Origin: JAHBVH01 sp034432375
GTDB taxonomy: Bacteria; Chloroflexota; Anaerolineae; Caldilineales; Caldilineaceae
Length of the DNA: 64,000 nt
Assembly: GCA_034432375.1 (NCBI GenBank)
Contig: DAOUCA010000173.1
Coordinates: forward strand, 1 to 64,000
Reading direction: 5' to 3'
Below are positions 54,370 to 63,013 of this stretch, piece after piece. The notes beneath the pieces are model-generated. The model worked only from the letters and a program-made list of their open reading frames with translations, did not search any database and had not been told where the DNA came from. The translations under genes and the position numbers were made by a program. The first letter of the stretch is position 1. Each line of letters begins with the position of its first letter.

Positions 54370-56883
54370 CTATCCTTTCATGCGCTGCATTGCTGAGTCC
54401 CACAGCGGTTCTTCGTTGACGATAGCCGGCCAACGTTTCCCCAAATACTCAACCTCTAGTGCTGTGCCCACGTTTGTACATTCGACTGGCAGATAGCCAT
54501 ACACAATAAACTTGCCGATACTGTACCCATAGTTTGCACTCGTGACATGCCCGACACAACGGCCCTTGGCAAAGATCGGTTCATACCCAAAGGCCATCGC
54601 GTCTGGCGCATCGGAGACGAGACAGACAAGCTTCTTCTTCAACGGTTTTTCTTTGAGCTTGAGGCAGGCATCGCGGCCGACAAAGTCACCCTTCTTGAGG
54701 CGCACCGTCCAACTCAGCCCCGCCTGATAAGGGTTATACTCTGTGTAGATGTCAGTACCCCACAGCCGGTAGCCCTTTTCCAGCCGCAGCGAATCAAAAG
54801 CCCCCTGTCCTGCCGCCACCAATCCCAATTCCTGTCCAGCATGCCACAGCGTATCCCACATCGGCAACGCAGCATCGTTGGGAATATGGAACTCCCAGCC
54901 CAGTTCACCGGCATAGGAGAGGCGCAGCGCCAACACCCGGGCATACCCCACATCGATCCATTGGCAGCTGAAATAGGGAAAAGCAGTGTCGCCAACGTCG
55001 CTGTAGGTTGCGTTTTCCAGCACCTTGCGCGCATTGGGCCCCCACAAGCCGAGTGCGGTGTAGCTATCCGAAAGGTCATTGACCGCCACGGCAGCCTGGC
55101 CGCCCTGATAGTCCTCGGCGATCTGCCGCACCCACGCCAGATCCATCATGCGCGTCCCTTCACCGACAAACATCCAGAATTGATCGGCGGCCAAGCGTGC
55201 CACCGCCAGATCGCGGCGGATGCCGCCACTGTGGCTGAGCCAACAGGTATAGACGACACTGCCAACCGGCTTGTCCATCTGATTGCTGCAAAGGTAGTTG
55301 ACAAAGCCCACGGCATCGCGGCCTTTGACTTCAATGATCGACAAACCCGTCAGATCGAAGAGCGCCACGTTTTCACGCGTCGCCAAATGTTCGGCCCCTT
55401 GAATGCGTGACCAGTAGGCCGCGGCAAAGCCTTCGCGTGCGGGGATCTGCCCATCGTACTGCTCCAGCAGATGGGCATTGGCTTCGCTCCAGTTGGCCAA
55501 TTCCAGGCCGGCAAAGGTTGTGTAAACCGTATCCAGTGCGTCAAGCCGAGGGGCAAAGGGCGACATACGCACGTTGCGCGGCTCCGAAAGAGGCTGCCGC
55601 GGGTGCCCGGGATCCCAGACTTCGCGGTAATTTTTATCGCTGACTTGCAGCAGATAGGTCGGTGTGCTTTGGAAATCGTGAAAGCGGTGTAAGTTCACCT
55701 GACGCAGATCCCACTCGCTTTCGCCGTGCGTCATCAATTCGGCAATCGCCTTACCAACGCCACCGGCGTGGGTTAACCACGAGCCGAGCGCGGTCCACAA
55801 CCCCTTGATCTCCTGCGCTTCACCCAAGAGCGGATAGCCATCAACCGGAAAGGCAAAGATACCATTGAAAGCCCGGGTGATCTGCTTGCCCTGAAAGGCT
55901 GGAAAGATCTCCTGTGCACGTTCCCAACATTGGGCGAGATCGGCTGGTGTGTAGGGACTGACGGCTGTCTTGCCAAGTTTGTGTGGCGATACCAAGCGCG
56001 ACTTGTGCCAGTAGTTGCCGATGCCAAAGGTATTCCAGTGCTGACGGAAATAGGCGACGATGTCTTGAATGCGGGCCGTGGGCCAGATCACTTCATCGGT
56101 GCGCTTGGCTGGGTCAAATTGCGCCAGTTCAGGTAGGGGCTCGGTAAAGGCATACTGGTGTTCACAGGGCATAATCGGCACAGGAATCCCCAGCTTCTCC
56201 CCCAAGAGCGGTCCCCAAATGTTGGTGCAGAGTAGCACCGCTTCACACTCAATGCGTGGCAGTTCCGGATTCGCCGTCCGCACAGCGACGACGCGCCCAT
56301 CCTTCACTTCGATATCAGTAACGGCCGTATGGCCAATCGCACGCACGGCCCCATCCTTGGCGCCATCGCGCAAAAGGGCATTTGCCAGATAGGCACCACT
56401 GGCCAGCGCGCTGCTGGGTACGTAGATACTTCCGCGGATCGTCTTCGTATCGAGGAGGGGCAACTTCTCCTGCGTCTCCGCTGGCGAAAGCAGATACGCC
56501 TCCACGCCAAACGCTTTGGCTTTGCCCTCCAACCGCACGAGATCGAGCCACTTCTCTTCGCCGATGGCTACGTCGAGACCGCCAACCACATTATAGGTGT
56601 TACGGTTGGGGCCGTAGGGAAACATGGTCTGGCCAAGCTGCGGTTCAAAGGGATCGAGACTGCTGTAAAGCTTGGCCCCATGCTGGGCAAATTGGGTCAT
56701 CAATTTGGAGTGGCTCAGCGCAACGACCCCACCGGGAGCATGCGAGGTCGAGCCGTCGTTGTTGAGCAGATCGCCTTTATCGAGCACCAGCACGTCGCGC
56801 CAGCCAAGTTGTGCCAGATGGTAGGCAGCCGCCGCGCCGACGATGCCGGCACCGATGATGATTAGACGGGTTTTATTGGTCAT
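54370..56883 (-). CDS. FAD-dependent dehydrogenase fused to GcvT domain (dimethylglycine/sarcosine dehydrogenase-like)
   Basis: The N-terminal half is a DAO-type FAD oxidoreductase with dinucleotide motif IIGAGIVGAAAAYHL and STSHAPGGVV, whose His corresponds to the flavin-linking His region of the family. From about residue 420 comes the linker and a glycine-cleavage T-protein-like folate domain (VALFDLTGLSIIEVKG, ELGWEFHIPNDAALPMW, LRLEKGYRLWGTDI and the C-terminal barrel). Length (837) fits mammalian and bacterial dimethylglycine dehydrogenases. The expected reaction is oxidative N-demethylation with transfer of the one-carbon unit to tetrahydrofolate; the precise amine is not certain. The MttB-family gene five genes upstream on the same strand makes a betaine or methylamine pathway plausible. 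It is followed by the LiaF-like gene. Confidence 0.9.
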   Translation of the reverse strand: MTNKTRLIIIGAGIVGAAAAYHLAQLGWRDVLVLDKGDLLNNDGSTSHAPGGVVALSHSKLMTQFAQHGAKLYSSLDPFEPQLGQTMFPYGPNRNTYNVVGGLDVAIGEEKWLDLVRLEGKAKAFGVEAYLLSPAETQEKLPLLDTKTIRGSIYVPSSALASGAYLANALLRDGAKDGAVRAIGHTAVTDIEVKDGRVVAVRTANPELPRIECEAVLLCTNIWGPLLGEKLGIPVPIMPCEHQYAFTEPLPELAQFDPAKRTDEVIWPTARIQDIVAYFRQHWNTFGIGNYWHKSRLVSPHKLGKTAVSPYTPADLAQCWERAQEIFPAFQGKQITRAFNGIFAFPVDGYPLLGEAQEIKGLWTALGSWLTHAGGVGKAIAELMTHGESEWDLRQVNLHRFHDFQSTPTYLLQVSDKNYREVWDPGHPRQPLSEPRNVRMSPFAPRLDALDTVYTTFAGLELANWSEANAHLLEQYDGQIPAREGFAAAYWSRIQGAEHLATRENVALFDLTGLSIIEVKGRDAVGFVNYLCSNQMDKPVGSVVYTCWLSHSGGIRRDLAVARLAADQFWMFVGEGTRMMDLAWVRQIAEDYQGGQAAVAVNDLSDSYTALGLWGPNARKVLENATYSDVGDTAFPYFSCQWIDVGYARVLALRLSYAGELGWEFHIPNDAALPMWDTLWHAGQELGLVAAGQGAFDSLRLEKGYRLWGTDIYTEYNPYQAGLSWTVRLKKGDFVGRDACLKLKEKPLKKKLVCLVSDAPDAMAFGYEPIFAKGRCVGHVTSANYGYSIGKFIVYGYLPVECTNVGTALEVEYLGKRWPAIVNEEPLWDSAMQRMKG

Positions 56884-56992
56884 GTGGTTTTCTCTTTGGT
56901 TTTATCCGAAAAATCTCTGTTCCGGCTGGGCCACAACCGATTTTGGGGGCGGATTCTTCGCTCGTTTTTAAAGCATCTGTAGTTTCGATAAA

Positions 56993-57475
56993 CTAGATCA
57001 AAACTGCGTATATCTCATCAAAGTCAATGCGCGACAACTGAAATTCGCCAAGCGGCACACGTAGCGGGGCGTTAATAAATGCGGGATCGTTGACATAGAT
57101 CATTTCTGAATCCATGCCAACAACCACAACAGCATGGCCCACTTCCTCGACATCACCGGGGCGGTTATACCAGTGCGGTAATTCTGCTGTATTCACTGCA
57201 ACCGCCGGTGGTTGGTTTTGTTGAAGACACTTGTATAAATGATCCAGATCGCCATGTACTATCGAAACGGTGGCGTCCTTAACTTTGAGGTTACGCATAT
57301 GGGAGAACACGGTGCCAAAATCCTGTGTATTCAACTGCCGCGCCACTCGATGATAGTCAAATGATTTTCTGTGGTAACTGAGAAGCATTCCGGCACAGGC
57401 AACTAGACAGTCACCAATGCGCCGTTGTGTCAGATGTGCAACTGGAAGAATGAGCCGAGGGAATTGCTGATCCAT
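56993..57475 (-). CDS. C39-like cysteine peptidase
   Basis: About 160 residues with papain-like features of the C39/bacteriocin-processing type: QRRIGDCLVACAGMLLSYH with the nucleophile Cys at residue 23, a His in EVGHAVVVVGMD and Asp in IYVNDPAF. There is no ABC-transporter domain or signal peptide, so it is a free-standing peptidase or an inactive relative acting in the cytoplasm. Start: TAA-GTG-ATG, where the upstream gene's stop directly precedes; ATG 57475 is taken. Tight coupling suggests that the two proteins form a pair, with the upstream protein as possible substrate or inhibitor (inference). Confidence 0.8.
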   Translation of the reverse strand: MDQQFPRLILPVAHLTQRRIGDCLVACAGMLLSYHRKSFDYHRVARQLNTQDFGTVFSHMRNLKVKDATVSIVHGDLDHLYKCLQQNQPPAVAVNTAELPHWYNRPGDVEEVGHAVVVVGMDSEMIYVNDPAFINAPLRVPLGEFQLSRIDFDEIYAVLI

Positions 57476-57478
57476 CAC

Positions 57479-57910
57479 TTACCCTTGAGCCACATTCAGC
57501 TGGGGGGCTGGAGAAATATCCGTTGTAATTGATTCAGCAGGAACGAGTGCATAAGGCTGGAAATCGGCAAGACCACTTGCCAGTGCGTTTGCGCATGTTT
57601 CAATCTGTACACGTTGAGCTACCAATTGCAGCAATTCACCTGACTGTACTGTCACATCAATTGTACCCACGGTGCCAACTTGTCCGTGTCCTGGTGCATT
57701 GAAAATTACAGGAATACGCCAAACAACCTGCTCATCGATAATCAAAGAAGGTGTTCCCACCCCTAGTAACATACTTATTTCTGACCATAGCCAGCGCTTT
57801 ACTTTGATTCGAGCTTCTTCACTACTGATAAGGATCTCAAAAGAGCGGTGTATACCAAATTCGACGTGCCCTTTTTCTGGCAAGTTTATTCGTTCCAGTA
57901 TCACCTGCAT
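57479..57910 (-). CDS. Uncharacterised protein coupled to the C39-like peptidase
   Basis: 143 residues, family not recognised. The first 110 residues are beta-rich with short helices (HVEFGIHRSFEILISSEEA, VWRIPVIFNAPGHGQVGTVG, GTIDVTVQSGEL); the last 30 are low-complexity and polar with Ala/Pro/Gln. No signal peptide or membrane segment. Its stop codon abuts the start of the C39-like gene, indicating translational coupling. It might be the peptidase's partner, substrate or inhibitor. It has its own upstream region of about 90 bp before the hydrolase gene end. Confidence 0.7.
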   Translation of the reverse strand: MQVILERINLPEKGHVEFGIHRSFEILISSEEARIKVKRWLWSEISMLLGVGTPSLIIDEQVVWRIPVIFNAPGHGQVGTVGTIDVTVQSGELLQLVAQRVQIETCANALASGLADFQPYALVPAESITTDISPAPQLNVAQG

Positions 57911-58002
57911 CGTGCTAGCTCCTTATAAAAACGTAGTAACGTGCCATAATTATACACGATTCGCCGTGAAACTACACACCAACATGGTTGCTAAACTGTC
58001 CG

Positions 58003-58842
58003 CTACTCCTTTGCCAATCCAACAATCGCCGCTTGTATCAGCGGCCAGACTGCGCTCCCAGGCGTCACAATTTCAAAGTGGCCGACATCCGGCAGCACGC
58101 TCAATTGCACCTCGTCCCCTTGCCGCCGCGCCGCTTCTACATAAAGTTCGTTGTGCACAAGCGACACCGCCTGATCAAGGGTGCCGATGATCAGATGTTG
58201 TGGCACCCCCAACGGTAGAAACGCACTCGGCGAGCCATCGCGATAGCGTTCAGGGAAATCCACCGGCGAGCCGCCCAGTAGTTGCGGCACCGCGCCGCGA
58301 CAGATATCCCTGGCATCGGCGTCAACCAGATCAGGGATGCCGGCCAAAGAAACAACGCCAGCCAGCGGCAGCGGATCGGGTGTATAGATTGGCGACTCTG
58401 GCTCCAGTTTGTGGCGCGCAGCCAGCCAGAGCGCGAGGTGGCCTCCGGCAGAATGGCCCACGGCGACCACTCGGTCGAGATTTAGTAAATGCTCCTTGGC
58501 AATTGTTCGCAGAAGATCAGCCCCGGCCGCAACATCCAGGAAGGTCTCCGGCCAGCCACCGCCATTCCCAATGCGCCGATATTCTAGGCTCCAGACAGCG
58601 ATGCCCAACTCGGCAAAGCGCTGACTGAATAAGCCCAGTTGCGCCAACCCATATTGAGCACCCCAGCAGCCGCCGTGGATCAGGATGAGGACGGGGTAGC
58701 CGGCAGAGTCAGTTGGTGGCGCAGTGGGCAAGTAAAGATCGGCGAACTGTTCGGTGTCGTCGCCATAGAGATAGCGCGTGGTGGCTGGAACGGCGGGGAG
58801 TTTGACGTAATCGCTGACGGTGAGCATCGTTAGTGTGGACAT
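58003..58842 (-). CDS. Alpha/beta hydrolase (carboxylesterase/kynurenine-formamidase-like)
   Basis: A BD-FAE/esterase-lipase-type alpha/beta hydrolase: oxyanion-hole motif LILIHGGCWG, nucleophile elbow VGHSAGGHLALWLA, a lid-like region with SLAGIPDL, and C-terminal LIIGTLDQAV (acid) and DVGHFEIV (His). Ser, Asp and His are therefore present. Substrate unknown; formamides or small esters are typical. ATG 58842 gives a 279-residue protein of usual size. The frame stays open to 59121, and from ATG 58968 it would encode a lipoprotein-like signal (LLWLVPVLLIVGC), but that would overlap the kinase gene by about 100 bp. With the short start the gap to the kinase gene is 28 bp. Confidence 0.85.
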   Translation of the reverse strand: MSTLTMLTVSDYVKLPAVPATTRYLYGDDTEQFADLYLPTAPPTDSAGYPVLILIHGGCWGAQYGLAQLGLFSQRFAELGIAVWSLEYRRIGNGGGWPETFLDVAAGADLLRTIAKEHLLNLDRVVAVGHSAGGHLALWLAARHKLEPESPIYTPDPLPLAGVVSLAGIPDLVDADARDICRGAVPQLLGGSPVDFPERYRDGSPSAFLPLGVPQHLIIGTLDQAVSLVHNELYVEAARRQGDEVQLSVLPDVGHFEIVTPGSAVWPLIQAAIVGLAKE

Positions 58843-58870
58843 TGGGTTCGCTTTCAGTTGATGCGATGGG

Positions 58871-59713
58871 TTAGTCGTTACGGGCCGCGGCCCAGGCGTC
58901 GACAAAGGCGGCAACGGTGGCAAAGCGCAACCGACGATCAGCAGCACAGGCACGAGCCACAACAGCATGAAGCGTCGCCGGGCCGCGAAATGATTCTGGG
59001 GCCAAGGTGCCATCGCCCAGAAAGACCGCGGCCATGCGCCCCAACGTAAAGAGGGTGGTCTGTTGATCAATGGTGGCTCCCAGTGTAAACTCTTCCGGGG
59101 CCATGAAGCGCGACGAGCCAAACATGCGCCCCATCGTGTTGGTGAAGGCCCCTTGGTGATAGGTATCCAGATCCATCACTCGTACCGTATGTGTGGCAAA
59201 GTTGTAGAGCAAGCAGCCGTCGTAGAGATCACAGGCCACCCAGCCGGTCGTGGCGAGTTGGCGGTGTAGATCATACAGTTGGTCGAGCGCCGTTGCAATT
59301 TCGGGCGTGGGCAACGCACGAAAGCGCTGATACGCGGCGGACGGATCAGCCCGCTGTGCGCTATGTACGCCGATCAACTCGCCGTCGATCCATTCATAGA
59401 TCAACAGCGGGCCGACGGGTGATTCGATCACATTGTAAAGCCGGCAGAGGGCAGGATGGTCACAGCTTTGGTTCAGCCGCACGGCATTGTGTAGCAGGGC
59501 AACGCGCCCGGCATGGTCAAGGTAGGGAGTGGGGTTCGTGGGATCACCAGCGGTTTTGACAAAGTAACGCTGGTCGTTGCCGTCGGCATCGGTGACAGTG
59601 ACACCGTAAGAGATATTGCCGGAATCTTGCTGATTGAACCTAGTAAAGAGTTCGCCGACCGCTTGTAGAAAAGCTTGCGGGTCTTGGTCGATGGATTGGA
59701 CTGTCAACAGCAC
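58871..59713 (-). CDS. Atypical protein-kinase-like protein
   Basis: The protein-kinase fold can be followed: ATP-Lys region RYFVKTA (Lys53), hinge LLIYEWIDGEL, catalytic-loop-like WVACDLYDGCLLYNF (Asp162), metal-binding MDLDTY (Asp181 in place of DFG), and FMAPEEF (APE at 205-207). The HRD motif is ACD and the usual Asn of the loop is Cys167, while the glycine-rich loop is poor (SGNISYGV). It may be a pseudokinase or belong to a divergent small-molecule kinase branch. No membrane segment or sensor domain. It lies between the MttB-family gene (81 bp) and the hydrolase gene (28 bp) on the same strand; what it acts on is unknown. Confidence 0.75.
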   Translation of the reverse strand: MLLTVQSIDQDPQAFLQAVGELFTRFNQQDSGNISYGVTVTDADGNDQRYFVKTAGDPTNPTPYLDHAGRVALLHNAVRLNQSCDHPALCRLYNVIESPVGPLLIYEWIDGELIGVHSAQRADPSAAYQRFRALPTPEIATALDQLYDLHRQLATTGWVACDLYDGCLLYNFATHTVRVMDLDTYHQGAFTNTMGRMFGSSRFMAPEEFTLGATIDQQTTLFTLGRMAAVFLGDGTLAPESFRGPATLHAVVARACAADRRLRFATVAAFVDAWAAARND

Positions 59714-59794
59714 GGTTTTACTCTTTCTGAAACTTTGCGTTGCTGCATACGTGCTCGTGCGTGAGCAGTCAATCTTAGTTGCATAATTGCTAGC

Positions 59795-61342
59795 CTAGCT
59801 ATAAAGTTCGACGCCCACCAACTCGCGTTCGCGCCGTTCAACAAACTCGCGCAACTCCTGCTCAATCGCAGCATCAATGGGGGGTGCTTCGTACTCCTCC
59901 AGCACCTGTTTCCAAATGCGGTTGGCACGTTGTTCGGCGTCGAGCGATCCATGTTCTTGCCAACTCTCCAGATTTTGGCGATCGGCCAGGAAGGTGGGGT
60001 GAAATTCGGTGGCGAAGCGCGCTTGGGTGTGCGCGGTGCCAAAGTGATGGCCGCCGGGCGGCACTTCGTGGATCATGTCGAGGGCCAGCGTCTCGGTATT
60101 GATCTCTAGCCCACCAAGAAAGGTTTGGAACATGGCCAGACTTTCGGTGTCGATGATGATTTTTTCGTAGGAGACAGTCAGGCCACCGTCGAGCCAGCCA
60201 ACGGCGTGCATAATAAAGTTGGTGTGCGCCAGGACCGCGGGCCAGAGCGTCCACATTGTTTCGTAGGCGGCTTGGGCATCGGGCACTTTGGAAGTGTTGA
60301 GACTGCCACTGCCACGGTAAGGCAAGTTATAGCGCCGGGCCAGTTGCGCACCAATTGCCATCGCCCACGCCCCTTCCGGTGTTCCAAAGGCGGGCGCGCC
60401 GCTCTTCATGTCAATATTGGAGGTAAAACCGCCGTAGAGTATTGGTGAGCCGGGACGCAACAGTTGCACAAAGGCAATGCCCGCCAGCGCTTCGGCATTC
60501 TGTTGCGCGACCGCGGCGGCGATGGTAATCGGGCTCATCGCGCCGGCCAGCACAAAGGGGGTGATGACCAGCACCTGCCCTGCCCGGCCAAAGGCGACCA
60601 TGCCCCCCAACATGCGGTCGTCGTAGCGCAACGGGCTGCTCGAGTTGATAATGCCGCCGAGTACGGGGTCCGGTAATTTGCTCACATCGGTGCCAAAGAC
60701 AATGTTGGCCATCTGCACGGCGTCGCCGCCGATGATGCGACCGTGGGGCGCTTCCATGTAACATTTATCACTTAGGGTTAACGCACCATAGGAACGGCGC
60801 AGATGGCGGTAGCTGACCCGTACATCATGCGGCACGACGAGTTGATCCCCCGTAAAGTGCATCACCGGGCTACTCTGCGCAATCTTCTGGAAGTTATAGT
60901 AATCTTCCAGTGTACCGGGACGGCGACCGTTTTCCATATCCTGGGCAAAGATCACACCGCCGTGAGGCACAAAATTTACATAGTTGCCGCCGATGATGCG
61001 GTCGCGCTCGGGGTTGCGTGCGCGCCAGTTGAACTGTGCCGGCGCGTTGGCGACCAATTCGAGGAGCAGCCCGCGGTCGATCCACACATTCTGCCTGCTG
61101 TGATCAACTCTAGCCCCCGCTTTCTCCCACAAGTCGAGCGCCTCGGCATCCATAAAGACAATCCCCGTATTCTCCAGGATCTGCATCGACGCTTCGTGAA
61201 GTTGATCGACTTGCTCCGGCGTGACTACCTCTAAAGGAGGGAAATGATTTTGAATGGTGCGGAAAGGGATTTGGGCAAAGGGGGAATGGGTACGCCGTTG
61301 GCGGCGCGTGGCCCGGCGTTCAGCGGAAGAGAGTGCACTCAT
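59795..61342 (-). CDS. Trimethylamine methyltransferase family (MttB superfamily) protein, non-pyrrolysine type
   Basis: The 515-residue protein has the MttB hallmarks: TGIVFMDAEALDLWEKAGARVD near the N terminus (written here from residue 59 on), the barrel strands around NFVPHGGVIFAQDM, SDKCYMEAPHGR, SPILYGGFTSNIDM, MHAVGWLDGGLTVSYEK, and the C-terminal QARFATEFHPTFLAD. The frame is continuous, with no in-frame amber codon where pyrrolysine sits in MttB, so it belongs to the large non-Pyl group whose characterised members demethylate glycine betaine and other quaternary amines onto a corrinoid protein. No corrinoid protein gene is in the window. GAGGT precedes ATG 61342. Substrate not determinable. 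Confidence 0.9.
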   Translation of the reverse strand: MSALSSAERRATRRQRRTHSPFAQIPFRTIQNHFPPLEVVTPEQVDQLHEASMQILENTGIVFMDAEALDLWEKAGARVDHSRQNVWIDRGLLLELVANAPAQFNWRARNPERDRIIGGNYVNFVPHGGVIFAQDMENGRRPGTLEDYYNFQKIAQSSPVMHFTGDQLVVPHDVRVSYRHLRRSYGALTLSDKCYMEAPHGRIIGGDAVQMANIVFGTDVSKLPDPVLGGIINSSSPLRYDDRMLGGMVAFGRAGQVLVITPFVLAGAMSPITIAAAVAQQNAEALAGIAFVQLLRPGSPILYGGFTSNIDMKSGAPAFGTPEGAWAMAIGAQLARRYNLPYRGSGSLNTSKVPDAQAAYETMWTLWPAVLAHTNFIMHAVGWLDGGLTVSYEKIIIDTESLAMFQTFLGGLEINTETLALDMIHEVPPGGHHFGTAHTQARFATEFHPTFLADRQNLESWQEHGSLDAEQRANRIWKQVLEEYEAPPIDAAIEQELREFVERRERELVGVELYS

Positions 61343-61456
61343 GCGTACCTCGTGGGATTCAAAGGATCAACGGCAAGAAGATAGGCCAGGAATTCCTGAC
61401 AAGATGATATGGTTGGTTTACCTTACGCAATGGGGTTAAAAACCCCTTGCTAACAT

Positions 61457-61512
61457 CGAGAAGCCGCCTCAGCGGCTGGGAAACTGTTTTCAGCCGCTGA
61501 GGCGGCTTCTCG
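61457..61512. repeat. Large perfect hairpin (22-bp arms)
   Basis: Arms 61457-61478 and 61491-61512 are exactly complementary (CGAGAAGCCGCCTCAGCGGC and on), loop 12 bp. Outside lie GGGTTAAAAACCCC on the left and GGGTTTTAACCC on the right, so the whole 61430-61545 is a nested palindrome. It is between the IMPase-family gene end and the MttB gene start; it may terminate the former's transcript, or be a dispersed repeat. Confidence 0.7.
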
Positions 61513-61581
61513 GTTTTAGGGCAGGGTTTTAACCCTGTTGCTGGGGCATACAATTCATGATCGATAGCGTAGCCATTGGGA

Positions 61582-62424
61582 TTAGACGGGCAATTTGCGC
61601 TCTGTTAAAGCGGCACGAGCGCTGCGAATGCCGGTGAGCATGGCGTCGTGGAGGTCTGGTTGGCCATTGTCGGCAAGCAGCCCCATACCACCAGGGATAA
61701 CCCAATCCCTGCCGCTATAGTCGGTCACCTGGCCACCCGCCTCACGCACGAGGAGCACACCGGCGGCAGCATCCCAAGGGCCAAGCCAGCCTTCCCAATA
61801 GGCACCAAACGCGCCGGTTGCCACATAGGCCAATTCGAGTGCCGCCGAACCTATACAGCGGGTGCTTTGGGCAAGGGGGATAAAATGGCTGATTTCGTTG
61901 CGGTTATTATCAGAGGATTCGCCTCGGTGATAGGGAAAGCCGGTGCAGACCACGGCACGCCGCAGTTCGGTACTTTGGCTGACAGTCAGGCGAGTTTCGC
62001 TGCCATCGGGATTGCGTTGAAATGCACCGGCACCTTGTTTGGCCCAGTAAAGGATCCCTGTGGGTACATGCAAGGTAATGCCAAGGATCGCATGTTCCTG
62101 TTGGCAAAGCGCCACGTTGACCGCATAAAAGGGGAAGCCATTGGCAAAATTGGTGGTGCCATCAACCGGATCGACAAGCCAGAAGTAGTCGGTATCGGGC
62201 CGTTGATTGCTCTCTTCGCCCCAGAAACCAACCGCTGGATAAAGGCGGTGTAATGCTTCTCGCAACAATGCCTCGCTGGCCAGATCCGCTTCGGTGACAA
62301 GATCAATCGTACTAGATTTTCGTTGGATATTCGCCAGACCATCACGGCGCATGCGTTCGACCAATTGGCCGGCTTGCTCTACAACGGCGATGATAGCTTC
62401 CAGGTCAAACGCATTTGCCGACAT
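61582..62424 (-). CDS. Inositol-monophosphatase family protein
   Basis: Family motifs are all present: VTEADLASEALL, GEES (metal ligand Glu), WLVDPVDGTTNFANGFPFYA with Asp85 and Asp88, and WEGWLGPWDAAAGVLLVREAGG near the C terminus with the third metal Asp. Members remove phosphate from inositol phosphates, 3'-phosphoadenosine phosphate or sugar bisphosphates with Mg2+; the exact substrate is not clear. ATG 62424 follows CAAGGA and fits the family length (280 residues). It begins 28 bp after the stop of the PH-like gene, forming a two-gene unit. Confidence 0.92.
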   Translation of the reverse strand: MSANAFDLEAIIAVVEQAGQLVERMRRDGLANIQRKSSTIDLVTEADLASEALLREALHRLYPAVGFWGEESNQRPDTDYFWLVDPVDGTTNFANGFPFYAVNVALCQQEHAILGITLHVPTGILYWAKQGAGAFQRNPDGSETRLTVSQSTELRRAVVCTGFPYHRGESSDNNRNEISHFIPLAQSTRCIGSAALELAYVATGAFGAYWEGWLGPWDAAAGVLLVREAGGQVTDYSGRDWVIPGGMGLLADNGQPDLHDAMLTGIRSARAALTERKLPV

Positions 62425-62452
62425 GATGGGTCCTTGTGATTTCGTTGGTTGA

Positions 62453-63013
62453 TTACATCTCTTCGCGATAGCGGAGACCACGGCGGTTCTTTTCTTCGAT
62501 CACCGCTTTGCGGATAAGTTCGCGTACTTCCACCGGATTTTTGACGTTGTTTAAGACCAACTCTGGTGTCGTTGGATCGGTGCTGATAATCGTAATATCA
62601 CCAACATCGAGCATGCGTTCGCCCAAATGTTGTTTGAATTTGGTATCGCGCACACGCACCAACTCCACCTCTTCCATGCGGTTACCAAGGATTCCACGAA
62701 TGACACGAACGCGTTGCGTCGTCAATTCATAAACGGTGCCGACGGTCAAATAGGGCCGACCACGCCAGATCTCTTTTTCTTCAGCTTCTTCCATTGGTTC
62801 CTCACTATTGTACATGGGCATGGCCGCGGCACGGCCAGCCGGCGCAAGATGTTCATCTTCTACAGCAGCAATGGCAGCAAAGACCGAGTCGGCCATCGCG
62901 TTGACAATGGCCTGGAGTTGGTCTTGTGGCAAGGCGGTAATTTGCGTACCTGTCTCGGCAAGTGATTGAAAGAACTGCGTGCTTACAGTCTGGCGGACTT
63001 CATCTCGTTGCAT
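62453..63013 (-). CDS. PH-like (bPH_2-type) domain protein
   Basis: The N-terminal half is helical (QFFQSLAETG, QLQAIVNAMADSVFAAIAAV) with an acidic linker (EEPMEEAEEKE). The C-terminal half has a bacterial PH-like pattern: WRGRPYLTVGTVYELTTQRV, IRGILGNRMEEVELVRVRD, the strand GDITIISTDPTTPELVLNNV and the closing helix VREL..KAVIEEKNRRG. This matches small bPH_2/DUF304-like domains in which 'EEI.L..IRDI' precedes the last strands. No membrane segments. Role unknown. AAGGAGT precedes ATG 63013. Divergent from the metallo-beta-lactamase-fold gene. Confidence 0.8.
   Translation of the reverse strand: MQRDEVRQTVSTQFFQSLAETGTQITALPQDQLQAIVNAMADSVFAAIAAVEDEHLAPAGRAAAMPMYNSEEPMEEAEEKEIWRGRPYLTVGTVYELTTQRVRVIRGILGNRMEEVELVRVRDTKFKQHLGERMLDVGDITIISTDPTTPELVLNNVKNPVEVRELIRKAVIEEKNRRGLRYREEM

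Noticed and set aside
54547..55410. 287-codon plus-strand frame opposite the FAD/GcvT gene
   Set aside because: Antisense shadow; the minus-strand gene has a full set of family motifs throughout.
59795..61342. Pyrrolysine-containing MttB
   Set aside because: The frame has no in-frame TAG; the full length is translated with sense codons, so it belongs to the non-pyrrolysine group.
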